Shown: one piece after another, positions 32,681 through 41,995 of the stretch | Layout: each line of letters starts with the position of its first letter | Numbering within the stretch: the stretch's first letter is position 1 | Origin: Ixodes scapularis | Taxonomy: Eukaryota; Arthropoda; Arachnida; Ixodida; Ixodidae | Assembly: GCF_016920785.2 (NCBI RefSeq) | Contig: NW_024609835.1 | Location: forward strand, 169,814,995 to 169,878,994 | DNA: 64,000 bases | Direction: 5' to 3' | Translations under genes and position numbers: made by a program | Notes under the pieces: model-generated | Database searches by the model: none | What the model saw: the letters and a program-made list of their open reading frames with translations, nothing else | What the model was told of the DNA's origin: nothing

Positions 32681-32681
32681 C
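32671..32681 (+). other. Single-base frame break inside the Gag zinc knuckle
   Basis: Up to about 32671 the gag frame fits CX2CX3H; from about 32679 only the +1 frame fits the rest (X4C, then CFTCGRTGHLARVC). One extra base explains this. No slippery site is apparent, so I favour an indel over programmed frameshifting. Confidence 0.65.
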
Positions 32682-35600
32682 CAGTTCGTCCACGCACAAT
32701 GTTTCACGTGCGGGAGAACTGGGCACCTCGCACGTGTCTGCCGAGGGGGGAGGACGAGCGGCGGCCAGCAGCAGCAGCAGCAGCCTGGTTCAAGCCCGGG
32801 TTCCAGCCAAGCCCGCGGCCAGGGTGGTCGTCGCAAGAGAACGCGGCGGGGACGAGCGGCACCAGGCCCGGGTTCGTCTTCAGCCAGGGTCCACGTCGTG
32901 GCCGAGGACCCGCAGATTTTCGACGTGTGGCACACCAACAGACTTCCATCGTCTGTGCCACCATACTTGGTGTCCGTCGAAATCTGCGGCCACCCCATCA
33001 CCATGGAGCTGGACACAGGGGCCAGCGTGTCGGTCATGCCCGGGAAGCTGTTCAAGCGGACCTTCCCCGGCGTGTCCATCGAGGCGTCTGACGTCATGCT
33101 GCGCAGCTACTCCGGTCAGCTTTCCCAGGTCCAGGGTCGGGCCCAAGTCAGCGTTCGCCTTGGCGACAGGGAGGCAATCCTTCCCCTTTACTTAACCAAG
33201 GGGTCGTCGCCGACGCTGCTGGGCCGAAACTGGATTCACTCGCTGGGTGTTCGGCTGCCGGAGTACCAAGAAGCTGCACTGCACGTGGTGCAAGACGTCC
33301 CGAGCCTCCTGACCGACTTCCAGTCCCTGTTCCAGCCCGGGGTGGGCACCTTCGCCGGCACGACGGTCGGCATCCACATACCCGAGGGAGCCCGGCCTCG
33401 GTTTTTCAAGCCGCGGACGCTGCCGTTCGCCCTGAAGGACGGGGTCACCCAGGAGCTGCAACGGCTGCAGCGAGAGGGAATCCTGGTGCCCGTCAAGTCT
33501 TCCGAGTGGGCTGCACCGATTGTTCCAGTCCTCAAGCGAGACGGCCGCGTCAGGATCTGCGGGGACTTCAAGGTCACCATCAACCCCGTCGCTACCGTCG
33601 AAAAGTACCCGCTGCCACGGGTAGAAGATCTCTGGTCAGCTCTGTCCGGGGGACAGAAGTTCACCAAGCTCGACCTCCGAGATGCCTACCAGCAGCTGGT
33701 GCTCCAGGATGCCGCCCGGAAGTATGTCACCATTTCGACTACTATGGGACTCTTCCAGTACACGCGCCTACCGTTCGGCGTGGCCTCAGCCCCAGCCATC
33801 TTCCAGAGAGAGATGGACAACCTCTTCAGGGGCATGAGGCACGTGGCGGTGTACTTGGACGACATCCTGGTTACCGGTACCGACGACGGGGACCACCTGC
33901 AGAACCTGCGCAAAGTCCTGACACGACTACAGGACGCCGGTCTCAAGCTGAGGCTGGACAAGTGCGTGTTCCTGACCCCCAGCGTGGAGTACCTGGGACA
34001 CATCATCTCCCAGGCTGGCCTGGCCCCGGCACCCCGCAAGATTGAGGCCGTGCTCAAGGCACCGAAGCCCAAGAGCAAAAAGGAGCTTCAGAGCTACCTC
34101 GGCCTCATCAACTTCTACAGGAGGTTCCTGCCCAACCTTTCGACGCATCTGGAGCCGCTGCATCGACTGCTTCGTGACGGTCAGCAGTGGGCCTGGAAGA
34201 AGGAGCAGGACTTGGCCTTCCAGCACAGCAAGGAGCTGGTCGTTAAGGCTCCAGTGCTGGTGCACTTCGACCCGGCCAAGCCTGTAGTCCTCACCGTGGA
34301 TGCATCGCCGTATGGGGTAGGAGCCGTCCTGTCGCACCGGGGTCAGGATGGTCAGGAACGCCCTGTGGCGTTTGCTTCTCGTCGGCTTCATGCGGCGGAG
34401 CAACGCTACAGCCAGCTCGACAAAGAAGGCTTGGCCCTCATCTTCGGGGTCCAGCGCTTCCACCAGTACCTGTGGGGCCGGCAGTTCGAGGCAGTCACGG
34501 ACCACAAGCCGCTGCTGGGGCTGCTGGGACCTGACAAGGCGGTCCCAGTGCAAGCCTCGCCTCGTGTGGTACGCTGGGCCTTGACGCTGGCAGCCTACAG
34601 GTACAAGCTGGTCTACCGCCCTGGGAAGGACTTGGGACCTGCCGATGCCCTGAGCCGCCTGCCCCTGCCGGAGGTGCGTGCTGCCGTTCCAGAGCCAGCT
34701 GACGTGTTCCTGCTGGAGCGGGCCTACCCGGGGGTGCTCACCAGGACTGCGGTGGCGCAGGCGACCAGCCGGGACCCGGTCCTGTCTCAGGTGGTCAAGG
34801 CGGTTGCCCGAGGGGAGGAGCTGCGTCACCAGGCGTACAGCCACAAGACCGCCGAGCTGAGCTTGGAGCAAGGCTGCCTCCTGTGGGGTTCCAGGGTGGT
34901 GATTCCACAAAGTCTGCGGGCCAAGGTGCTGCAGCTGCTGCACGCGGGGCATCCTGGCATTGAAAAGACAAAAATGGTGGCACGGTCGCACGTTTGGTGG
35001 CCTGGCTTGGACCAGGACATCGTGCACCAGGTGCAAGGCTGCCAGGTCTGCCAGGAGAACCAGCGAGCCTCGCGCCACGTGGAGATCACCCCCTGGCCGT
35101 TCCCACAGAGGCCGTGGTCCCGCTTGCACGTGGACTATGCGGGACCCTTCAAGGGCCACTACTTCCTGGTGGTAGTGGACGCCTTCTCCAAGTGGGTGGA
35201 GGCACTGCCAGTCACCAGTCCCTCGGCAAGCGCGACCATTGCGGCTCTGCGGCAGGTCTTCGCGGCGCAGGGATTGCCGGACATTATCGTGTCTGATAAT
35301 GGTCCCGCTTTTGCCAGCGCCGAGTACCTGGACTGGCTGCAGAGGAATGGAATCCGCCGGATGCTGGTTCCGCCGTACCACCCCGCTTCCAATGGTGCGG
35401 CCGAGCGAGTGGTCCAGACCATCAAGGACAAGCTCAAGAGGAGCCAGCCCGGGGATTTCCGAACGCAGGTGGCCCGGGTACTGTTTCAGTACCGGACCAC
35501 ACCGCACGAGGTCACTGGCCGTGCCCCCTGCGAGCTTCTGCTGGGCCGGATGGTCAAGACCCCCCTGGACGTCTTGCATCCAGACCTCCGGTCCACGGCG

Positions 35601-36113
35601 CTCCTGAAGCAGCTGAAGCAGAAGCTGGCTGCTGACCGAGGGTGCCGTCCCGGGCCTTTGCCGGAGCCGGGAGCGTCGGTGTACGCCAGGAACTTCCGTC
35701 CTGGCCCACCCTGGTCTGCCGGGCGTGTGGTGTCACCAGCGAGCGCCTCATCGCTGCTCGTCCGCATGCCCGACGGGACCACCTGGCACCGGCACGCCGA
35801 CCATGTCAGGCCTCGCCTCGGGACCTGGCTTCCACCCTCGGCCGTCGCTTCAGAGGACCAGCCTGCAGGGGGCCCAACAACAGCACCGGTAGCGGCCGGC
35901 GGAGCGCCATCCACCCCGGAGGCGACAAGCGTCGACACTCCTGTGGCACCAGTTGGACCGGTGCCACTCCCAAATCCGGTCACTGCAGCTCCACCGGGTG
36001 GAGCACAACCAAGTCAGGCAGCGCCCGGCGTTGCCACACCTGGCCCGTCGACACCAGTGCCCAGGCGGAGTGCACGGCAGAGGAGGCCACCTGACCGCTA
36101 CTCGCCGGGGTGA
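32679..36113 (+). CDS. Gypsy pol polyprotein: protease, RT, RNase H, integrase
   Basis: Open from 32637 to TGA at 36113; numbering here is from 32637. Knuckle CFTCGRTGHLARVC (about residue 22), protease LDTGASVSVMP (Asp at 126), RT with DLRDAYQQL (346), and YLDD at 406-409, RNase H starting TVDAS (Asp about 555), integrase zinc site H-x3-H...CQVCQ, catalytic core with Asp 833, Asp 887 and Glu 923 (exact D-x35-E). A C-terminal segment with DHVRPRL follows, then a Pro/Ala/Thr-rich tail. No stop or missing catalytic residue is seen. The protein makes and integrates the DNA copy. It lacks only a continuous frame with gag. A 550-codon antisense frame (33927-35579) is a shadow. Confidence 0.97.
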   Translation, partial: CQFVHAQCFTCGRTGHLARVCRGGRTSGGQQQQQQPGSSPGSSQARGQGGRRKRTRRGRAAPGPGSSSARVHVVAEDPQIFDVWHTNRLPSSVPPYLVSVEICGHPITMELDTGASVSVMPGKLFKRTFPGVSIEASDVMLRSYSGQLSQVQGRAQVSVRLGDREAILPLYLTKGSSPTLLGRNWIHSLGVRLPEYQEAALHVVQDVPSLLTDFQSLFQPGVGTFAGTTVGIHIPEGARPRFFKPRTLPFALKDGVTQELQRLQREGILVPVKSSEWAAPIVPVLKRDGRVRICGDFKVTINPVATVEKYPLPRVEDLWSALSGGQKFTKLDLRDAYQQLVLQDAARKYVTISTTMGLFQYTRLPFGVASAPAIFQREMDNLFRGMRHVAVYLDDILVTGTDDGDHLQNLRKVLTRLQDAGLKLRLDKCVFLTPSVEYLGHIISQAGLAPAPRKIEAVLKAPKPKSKKELQSYLGLINFYRRFLPNLSTHLEPLHRLLRDGQQWAWKKEQDLAFQHSKELVVKAPVLVHFDPAKPVVLTVDASPYGVGAVLSHRGQDGQERPVAFASRRLHAAEQRYSQLDKEGLALIFGVQRFHQYLWGRQFEAVTDHKPLLGLLGPDKAVPVQASPRVVRWALTLAAYRYKLVYRPGKDLGPADALSRLPLPEVRAAVPEPADVFLLERAYPGVLTRTAVAQATSRDPVLSQVVKAVARGEELRHQAYSHKTAELSLEQGCLLWGSRVVIPQSLRAKVLQLLHAGHPGIEKTKMVARSHVWWPGLDQDIVHQVQGCQVCQENQRASRHVEITPWPFPQRPWSRLHVDYAGPFKGHYFLVVVDAFSKWVEALPVTSPSASATIAALRQVFAAQGLPDIIVSDNGPAFASAEYLDWLQRNGIRRMLVPPYHPASNGAAERVVQTIKDKLKRSQPGDFRTQVARVLFQYRTTPHEVTGRAPCELLLGRMVKTPLDVLHPDLRSTALLKQLKQKLAADRGCRPGPLPEPGASVYARNFRPGPPWSAGRVVSPASASSLLVRMPDGTTWHRHADHVRPRLGTWLPPSAVASEDQPAGGPTTAPVAAGGAPSTPEATSVDTPVAPVGPVPLPNPVTAAPPGGAQPSQAAPGVATPGPSTPVPRRSARQRRPPDRYSPG

Positions 36114-36212
36114 CCTTCATCGTCGACAGGCCGGGACTTGGCACGACCAGACACCGAGATGGTGTCGGCCGTGTGTGTTTCTTCATGTATTTTGTTTTAG
36201 GAAAAACAAACT

Positions 36213-36224
36213 GGGGGGGAGGAG
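36213..36224 (+). promoter_or_regulatory. Polypurine tract
   Basis: GGGGGGGAGGAG directly before the 3' LTR, the plus-strand primer site. Confidence 0.9.
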
Positions 36225-36427
36225 TGTAACAAGTTAGTGGCGCCCCCCTCCAGTCCGCCCGTCTGCGGCCGCCTGGCTCGGCGGGCAACATTGTTCATCG
36301 CACTAATAAACGCCGTTGAGCGCACGCGCTCCAGTCAGTCATCGTCCACCCTCAACCAGGCTGCGTGTCGTCTCTTCTCGGCGGGAGCTTCGGCCCCCTT
36401 CGTCCACGTTCGAGAAAGATCGTGACA
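36225..36427 (+). repeat. Gypsy 3' LTR (203 bp)
   Basis: Same ends as the 5' LTR; two substitutions relative to it (GCGGGAGC against GCCGGTGC). Confidence 0.95.
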
Positions 36428-36432
36428 ATGGG
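36428..36432 (+). repeat. Gypsy target-site duplication, right copy (ATGGG)
   Basis: Identical to 31755-31759. Confidence 0.95.
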
Positions 36433-36558
36433 CTCTCTGCATAAATAGGACCTTTCAAGGTCCGCATGAAGAAGCCTCAGAATAAAGTCAAATTGAAGTG
36501 GCGTCATCCGGTAGAACTTTTTAAAATACAGCAGGTCCCCGTCACGCATCCTTCGCAT
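36428..36558 (-). pseudogene. Harbinger transposase, most 5' exon recognised (interrupted by Gypsy)
   Basis: Acceptor TTTTTATTTCAG before 36558. Reads MRRMRDGDLLYFKKFYRMTP, then LQFDFILRLLHADLE and LCREPI, the N-terminal block that in Harbinger transposases precedes the ERLAITLR motif. The Gypsy target site cuts the Ile codon; the exon continues at 31754. Because it starts at a splice acceptor, at least one further 5' exon or a leader should lie to the right; I could not find it. No promoter identified. Confidence 0.85.
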
Positions 36559-36755
36559 CTGAAATAAAAAGGAAACAATACAGATTACCAATCATTTAGG
36601 ACACTGCAAACATTAGTCCACTAGGCAACACACAAACAGCATCTTTGTCCACATGAGAACAGCACTGACTTAAGAACATCTTTAGTCCACTTATGTGGAT
36701 AACAGGTAAGAAGCTCGCACATTTGTACAGACATAAGTAGTAGGATTGTATAGGG

Positions 36756-37093
36756 CAGGGGTGGTCAAGCTGCGGCTCTTCGGGTGTTGAAGTGCGGCTC
36801 GCGGCTCGCTTCTCTCTTCCTCCGCCCCCTCCCCCGCCTCCCTCCAAAGAGAAATGGAACGCTTTTTATATCGAAAGACAGGTTGCAGTTTGGTAGTCTT
36901 CTGCTACTGCTACCTTATGTACAGTCGGGATGCTTTTGACTCGGATAGATTGAAAGTGGTTACAGTTTCGTTTATTGCTCTGAGCAGACGTTTGCCCCCC
37001 CTTCTTGCCCTCCCCCCCCCCCCCCCCCGGTGCTCTTGGAAATTTCGCGGTTTTGTTTGCGGCTCTTCGGCCGGGTCAGCCTGGCCACCGCTG
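36756..37093. mobile_element. hAT-type MITE, 338 bp, with 8-bp target duplication
   Basis: Flanked by exact 8-bp direct repeats GTATAGGG (36748-36755, 37094-37101). Ends CAGGGGTGGTCAAGCTG and, inverted, CAGCGGTGGCCAGGCTG. The CAG start, short imperfect terminal repeats and 8-bp duplication are typical of hAT. Contains a C homopolymer at about 37012-37028. No coding capacity. Confidence 0.9.
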
Positions 37094-37101
37094 GTATAGG
37101 G

Positions 37102-38722
37102 TGTCACTGTAAAACGCACCGCAAAAGTCTGCTGCGCCTGTACGCAGGAAGCACACATCTTCTACGAAAATGTATTGAGCGGCGGATGTACTCACAGAAA
37201 AAGTGTGGGCGGAGTTCAGTTTAAGCAAAAATTAAGAACAACCTTTTCGTGGAGGGCATCAATGTAGACCAACGCACACAACCTAGAGTGGTGCTCGTTG
37301 CTCGCACGAAACCGGTAAGAAATAACAGCCACAGTCGAAAGCCAATTTGTCGAAGGGCGTTTGGTTGAATAGGCCAATTCACATTGGAATGACTAGTTGA
37401 AGGACAATTCGTCGAAAAGGCCAACTCGTCGTCACTCGTCGGAGGCCACTTCATGGCCATATTGGAATTAGCTCCTTTATCAGAACACAGATACACACTA
37501 GAAATATTGTCATTGGTACGTTTGGCGTCTACGGTCCTGTCGGCGAGGGTTCAATAGAGCGTTTGCGATATTACCCAAACACCAAAGGGCATTTTGGGAA
37601 TGTAGCTGCATGCGCCACAGCAGCTTGCTCTTGGCTGTACAAAATTATTTGAAGTTAATAACAAAAATAAGGCAACGAAGAGCGCACGTCCAAAGAGGTA
37701 TTTGCTCCCAACGTCTACTGCTGCAGATGCAAGCATGCGCAGCACATGGAACTACAAATCCAGCAGGCTCCTTGGCACTTGGCAATTTGGCAAATGGTTT
37801 ATTGGTGCTTCATAAAAATGTTGTTAAAAAGAATGTTTGCTTCTTCGGTCAAAACTCTTGGTAGCAACTTTGGAAGACATTTCGTACAAAGAGCACAAAT
37901 TAAACAAGGATAAAAAAAAAAAGAATGAGGATGACACAATCTTGCACTTGTCTCAAAGCCCGGTTCTATCTTTGCCTTTTTGTAGATATCCCTTCACTAT
38001 TCTAACCTAACCAGGATGCTCTACTTTGTCAAGAAAATGTATGAGACTGGAGGGCAAAAAGTAGTAAGATACAATTATAAAAAGACATTCGCCTTGTACC
38101 GTCTTCTAGCCAAGTCGACAAATCGCCTTCGCAATTTGCAATTGCCCTTCGCCGAGTTGTCCTATTTGACTAATTGAATTTCGACGAGTTGGCCAATCCC
38201 TCTGTCACTGGAGTGAGAGCAAAGCACCCCAAACAACGAGCTCGGCTTGTAGCATTTCCTGCAGTACAACATAAGGTGAAGGAGTACATACTAGCTGTAG
38301 CCAAAGTCAAAGTTAAACTGAGTTGGTCACAAGAAGGCTGCAGGGAATGACATTGTAGCCAAGAGCGAAAACTCCTAAAACAGCAGGAAAAGAACAGTCC
38401 CACGACCCAAGGCAGTTGCAAAGATGACAGAGGGTGTAGTGCGATTGTCGTTGTCGGCTCCGAGTTTATATCGTTAGTGACGTGTCCTCGTGCTGTATAA
38501 AGTGTCAACAGTAATAATCTAGGTACTCTGATCAAAAGGAAGCTCATTGTTGTCACTTCAAAACGGTGGGTAGAATTGCTCATTCACCGTGTTCACAGTG
38601 ACTACAGTCACACCAAAGGTGATGGCATGCTCGCGCATATGGTTGCGCCTTCTCCTAAAGAGCAGCAACGCTTGTGAAGGCCCGTGTTGCAACATCATAG
38701 TATGCCAAACTAAGGTAACACT
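37102..38722. other. No recognised gene; possibly LINE 5' region at the right end
   Basis: 37300-37450 and 38100-38210 carry scattered AATTCGTCGAA-type words. Otherwise unremarkable. Confidence 0.4.
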
Positions 38723-38975
38723 TTGCCAACATTCATAGTGCGTCCCCACAATACGCAGCCTTTCTCCCGTGCGGATGTCGACGCCAGCCTTATCACTATT
38801 GGGTCTAACCAGAGGCCTATAAAGCCGGGGTCCTGCCCTTGCCAGCACATCATGTGGTTTGTACTGGTCACCGGTTACATCGCCCCAAATCCCAGACCGT
38901 GTCCAACCTGCCCTCACTGCGAGAAGGCAGTTCATGAGAATGTGACCGCCCTACAATGCAACCTATGTGACCAAT
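38723..38975 (+). pseudogene. LINE ORF with PHD finger, left part (interrupted)
   Basis: A frame reading YIAPNPRPCPTCPHCEKAV, then ENVTALQCNLCDQ, the first two-thirds of a PHD-type zinc finger of the sort found in ORF1 of CR1/L2-like LINEs. It is cut after CDQ by the element at 38976-40375. The start (38723) is an open-frame limit, not a proven initiation codon. The right part at 40376 restores WLHRKCEGL in phase if one AT of the target duplication is removed. Confidence 0.7.
38974..38975 (+). repeat. AT target duplication, left copy
   Basis: AT before CCCTAGTG; the partner is 40376-40377. Removing the element with one AT restores the interrupted PHD-finger frame. Confidence 0.8.
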
Positions 38976-40375
38976 CCCTAGTGAAAAATACACCAGCTCG
39001 AGGGCTGGTGTGACTTGATGTTACACCAGACTTTTTCACAGATGTGATTTGGGACGTTTTCTGGTGTGACACCAGAAACCTGGTGTTCTGTTGTGACACC
39101 AGAAATCTGATGTGTGGGAATGACACCAGAAGTCTGGTGTTCTGATGTTACACCAGAAATCTGGTGTTCTGGCGGGACATCAGGTTTTGTTGTAATATGA
39201 TACCAGACCACCTGTTGACTGGGTGTTGCTTTACTCACAAAAAAGCGTACAATGATAAGTTTGACAACAACGCTGCTGCCATAATTACTTTATTCAAAAA
39301 AGCACATTAGTAAAGCTTCTGAAGCTTTACTGTTGTAGGGAGTTGGCCGTGATCAACTGGAGTTTGTCCGGAGCCACTGCCCTGCGTCGAAGAACCGGAC
39401 GCCCTGTCGTTCCGAAATTCTTGGCCTTTCAGCTTGCGGTTGACTCGTGTCTTAGTTACGCTGATCTGTTCCGCGTACCCCTCCGCACCAGAAATTTCCT
39501 CTTCTAATGCATCATATTCGACAGATGGCTCGATTTCCTTGTCCAGCTCTTTCAGGGAAGCCTCCTTATGTAGAAGAGTATCAAATGTTTCTTCGAGCTC
39601 ACCGATGTCGGTTGGATCCGTGGTCAGCAGACGCCAGTCTCGTTGATGATCTTTGTTGTGGCGGCTCGCAGGGTAGTCCTCTTTCGCTTCAGGCGGTCGA
39701 CGCCCTCCTCGCTCGTAGTGGGCATTTCGGCAAAAAAACTGTAATAATTACTAGCTTCCTTTGTTACTTTGCTACCAAACCAAGCTCGTCGGAAGTAAGG
39801 AAAGCGCACCAACACATCTTTTCGGCTTCGACTCACAAAGAAGACTTCTTTACTTTCTCAAACTTAAACAAGAATACCGGCGGAAAGGGAAAGAGAAACC
39901 CTCGAAGAGGCGAGCCGGCGAGCGCCCCGAGCTGCTCAAGGCCGCCCGGGAAAGTGCTCGGGTCGAGGGGGACACTTCTTGAGCACAAAGGAGCCCGCCG
40001 CGGGGTCTCCGGCGACCACCAAGACGGGAGGAAACAAGGCACCCCGTCGGGGGATGGAGCGGCACACAAACTAATAGAAAACACGCGCGCGGACCGGGGG
40101 GAGAAGTCAGCAAAAACACAACTCTGGTGTCACATCAAACTGCGTGGTGTGCACACCAGGCTGCCTGGTCGGCGCATGAGTCTTTGTGATGTGGCACCAG
40201 ACTCCCTTGGTGTACCCATCAGGCTGATGTGCGGGTACACCAGCATTTCTGGTGGGCACGCCAGGCTGGTGTGCTCGATACATCAGCATCGCTGGTGGGC
40301 ACACCAGATATTCTGGTGTCACATCAGGATTCTTTGATGTCACACCAGGATTGCCTGGTGTATTTTTCATTAGGG
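38976..40375. mobile_element. AT-flanked DNA transposon with palindrome-array subterminal regions (ISL2EU-like?)
   Basis: 1400 bp. Terminal inverted repeats CCCTARTGAAAAATACACC on both ends. Each subterminal region (39000-39220, 40130-40365) is a row of short palindromes of form CACCAG-(4 to 9 bases)-CTGGTG, spaced by tens of bases. The 2-bp AT target duplication is supported by the restored host reading frame. AT duplications are described for ISL2EU/PIF-like elements; that assignment is inference. It carries a decayed BEL/Pao-type Gag fragment and no transposase. Confidence 0.8.
39307..39836 (-). pseudogene. BEL/Pao Gag-like (DUF1759-type) fragment, frameshifted
   Basis: From a Met at 39725: EEGVDRLKRKRTTLRAATTK, then after a frame change near 39627 TDPTDIGELEETFDTLLHKE, ASLKELDKEIEPSV, DALEEEISGAEGYAEQIS and a basic Ser/Gly-rich tail to TAA at 39307. 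The coiled-coil-like layout (R-L--QR---T-----I then L--L---L-----LKELD--IE) is that of the N-terminus of BEL/Pao Gag proteins. A stop at 39624 in the first frame reflects a one-base indel. It has no LTR, protease or RT around it, so it looks captured or left over. Family from memory. Confidence 0.55.
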
Positions 40376-40620
40376 ATGGCTCCATCGCAAGTGCGAAGGA
40401 CTTGTTTTGCGGGTCGTGCCAGCTTCCACCACTGGATGACTTAATGTTCTCGCATCCTTGCTCTGGAACCCCCCCCCCCCCCCTGCAACCCTTCATACTA
40501 CTGCCAAGGTCTCACCTATCACCCCAACCATACTCCCGACACACTGACTCCGCGCCCAGAAAGCAGCGGCACATTGACATCTGGTACTTGAACGCCTGCT
40601 GACGGCAAGTACTCTCTGGA
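40376..40620 (+). pseudogene. LINE ORF with PHD finger, right part, and start of endonuclease region
   Basis: Continues the interrupted finger as WLHRKCEGL; a frameshift follows, and the neighbouring frame reads AKDLFCGSCQLPPLDDLM, which contains the last C-x2-C of the finger. Later, QRHIDIWYLNAC resembles the IWYLNARS start of a LINE endonuclease. The frame ends soon after at TGA. So this is a 3'-truncated LINE remnant. A C homopolymer sits at about 40469-40483. Confidence 0.6.
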
Positions 40621-41864
40621 GGAGTCTACCTGGAAACCTCACCGAACACATCCCTTGTGATCCTAAGAAGGCGAAGTCAACAGCCCTCGCCGAACACATA
40701 CCCCGTGATGCTGAGAATTGGCAAAGTCAATAGCCTAGACACACCCACAAGACCTTCCAAACAGTGTTTAATTACTTTCTTCTCTGGACATTTTACAGCT
40801 CATCACCTTCATATTTGAAAGTTATCGCTGGTTTTTCCATCCTGCCAAATGTAAATATATAGAAGGAATATATATAGGTCGGCGTTGTGGGCACATCAGT
40901 TGCATGGGCCCAGCTTTCGCCTAACACCAGCACAGCTGAACATTCCTACCAACCAAGTGCAACAAATATTATCAATATTAGTTACATTAGAAGTTAAAGG
41001 AAGGGTGCAAGCGAGCTGGTTGAGTACAGACATTATTTTTTTTTAGACTTGTGTTGTGCTCTCCTCTTTGTCCCCACTCTGCAGTGTTAAAATAATGTCT
41101 ATAATCAATTACATGTTCCATCCCCTCGCGATGCGAGCAGCAAACACGACTCTCGGTCAACTGCTTCGGTGCCCATAGTAGCCCTCTTCAAAGGTTATGT
41201 TGATTATTACAGAAAGGGAGCTCCCGGTGCGCTACACGTCGACCCTAATTTAATGCCACACTCAGATGCGCAATAGTGAGTCAATTAGTTGTGGACACTT
41301 GCAACGCTTCGTTCAAAGGGTCAAAGATCTATTCCCATATTTCTTGTTATTTCGTCTGTCGCATAGCCTTATTACCCGGATACAGTCTCGCTTTCATTAC
41401 AGTCCTGATAATCAAAGGAAAGTGCTCTTACCGTCGTGAAATATTCGCTCTCATGGTGGCGTCGTCTCCACGCTGGGCGAATCCACCACTGTCGCTTCTT
41501 TCTGCGCTCCCGCAGAAGAAGAAGCTTCTTCTTCAGCAGAAGGAGTCTCCGGTGGTGCGGAACGTGCAACATCGCTAGAGCAACGCGTCAGAGGCGAGAT
41601 CGACCTGCGTACTTCGGCGCGAACGAGGTGAACGAGGCGCGGAAGAGATAAAGAGATCGAGAACCGAGCCCGTTGCCAACATTTGACGTCGAATTCCTCC
41701 AACCTTGTAGCCTAAGTAATAATGGGCAAGTCAATTAGCTCTGAGTAAGTTAATGAGGTGTACAAACAAAGTTATATTTAATTTAAATTCATTTAGTGTT
41801 GTTTCAGAGCCTGAAAAGAGCACGCTAGTATTCTCTATTGAGCAGAAGGGCAATCGTAGGAAGT
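40621..41864. other. No recognised gene
   Basis: Includes a 20-bp perfect palindrome (GAAGAAGAAG and its complement) at about 41516-41535 and CG-richer sequence at 41450-41690 with frames on both strands that match nothing I know. Confidence 0.4.
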
Positions 41865-41995
41865 CAGGCAACACGCACTGGATCACGGAACTGGGCGGAG
41901 CCGATCGAAACCGTCGGAATGACGCGTCGGAAGCTCGGTCGGAAGCATGTGTCTCGCCGGAGACGCGGTCGGACGTTGCACTGTTAGCGAAAATG
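41865..41995 (-). mobile_element. Harbinger terminal fragment
   Basis: Read in reverse, GCGAGACACATGCTTCCGAC ... CGGCTCCGCCCAG matches 59195-59252 of the MADF-bearing MITE. Outside it a GGAGACGCGGTCGGACG block matches 57168-57184. Could be the right end of the large element or a separate fragment. Confidence 0.5.

Larger units (their letters stand above)
31760..36427 (+). mobile_element. Gypsy LTR retrotransposon, full length, Mag/K02A2.6-like
   Basis: 4668 bp: two 203-bp LTRs beginning TGT and ending ACA, gag, pol, polypurine tract and a 5-bp ATGGG target duplication. Domain order PR-RT-RNase H-INT identifies Gypsy. Only about 110 bp separate the pol stop from the 3' LTR, so there is no envelope gene. 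LTRs differ at two positions, indicating a recent insertion. It sits inside a Harbinger transposase exon. GC content is much higher than that of the flanks. Confidence 0.97.
18778..36558. mobile_element. Very large two-gene PIF/Harbinger element with nested insertions (right end not located)
   Basis: The left end begins AGCGGGAAACACATG at 18778 directly after TAA, a TWA site as used by Harbinger. The same terminal family ends elements at 31375-31558 and 59125-59675. Inside are a plus-strand MADF gene and a convergent minus-strand transposase gene, the classical two-gene Harbinger set. The right end must lie beyond the most 5' recognised exon (36558); a possible terminus is at 41.94-41.99 kb but does not match well. 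Much of the length is later insertions: SINE, pogo element, foldback, MITE and a 4.7-kb Gypsy. Confidence 0.7.

Noticed and set aside
33927..35579. 550-codon minus-strand open frame
   Set aside because: Antisense to intact Gypsy pol in GC-rich DNA; no recognisable domain.
36114..36212. Envelope gene in the Gypsy element
   Set aside because: Only about 100 bases between pol and the polypurine tract.
38980..40370. CRISPR-like array from the repeated CACCAG words
   Set aside because: Units are palindromes of variable spacing at the two ends of a transposon in eukaryotic DNA, with no regular spacers.
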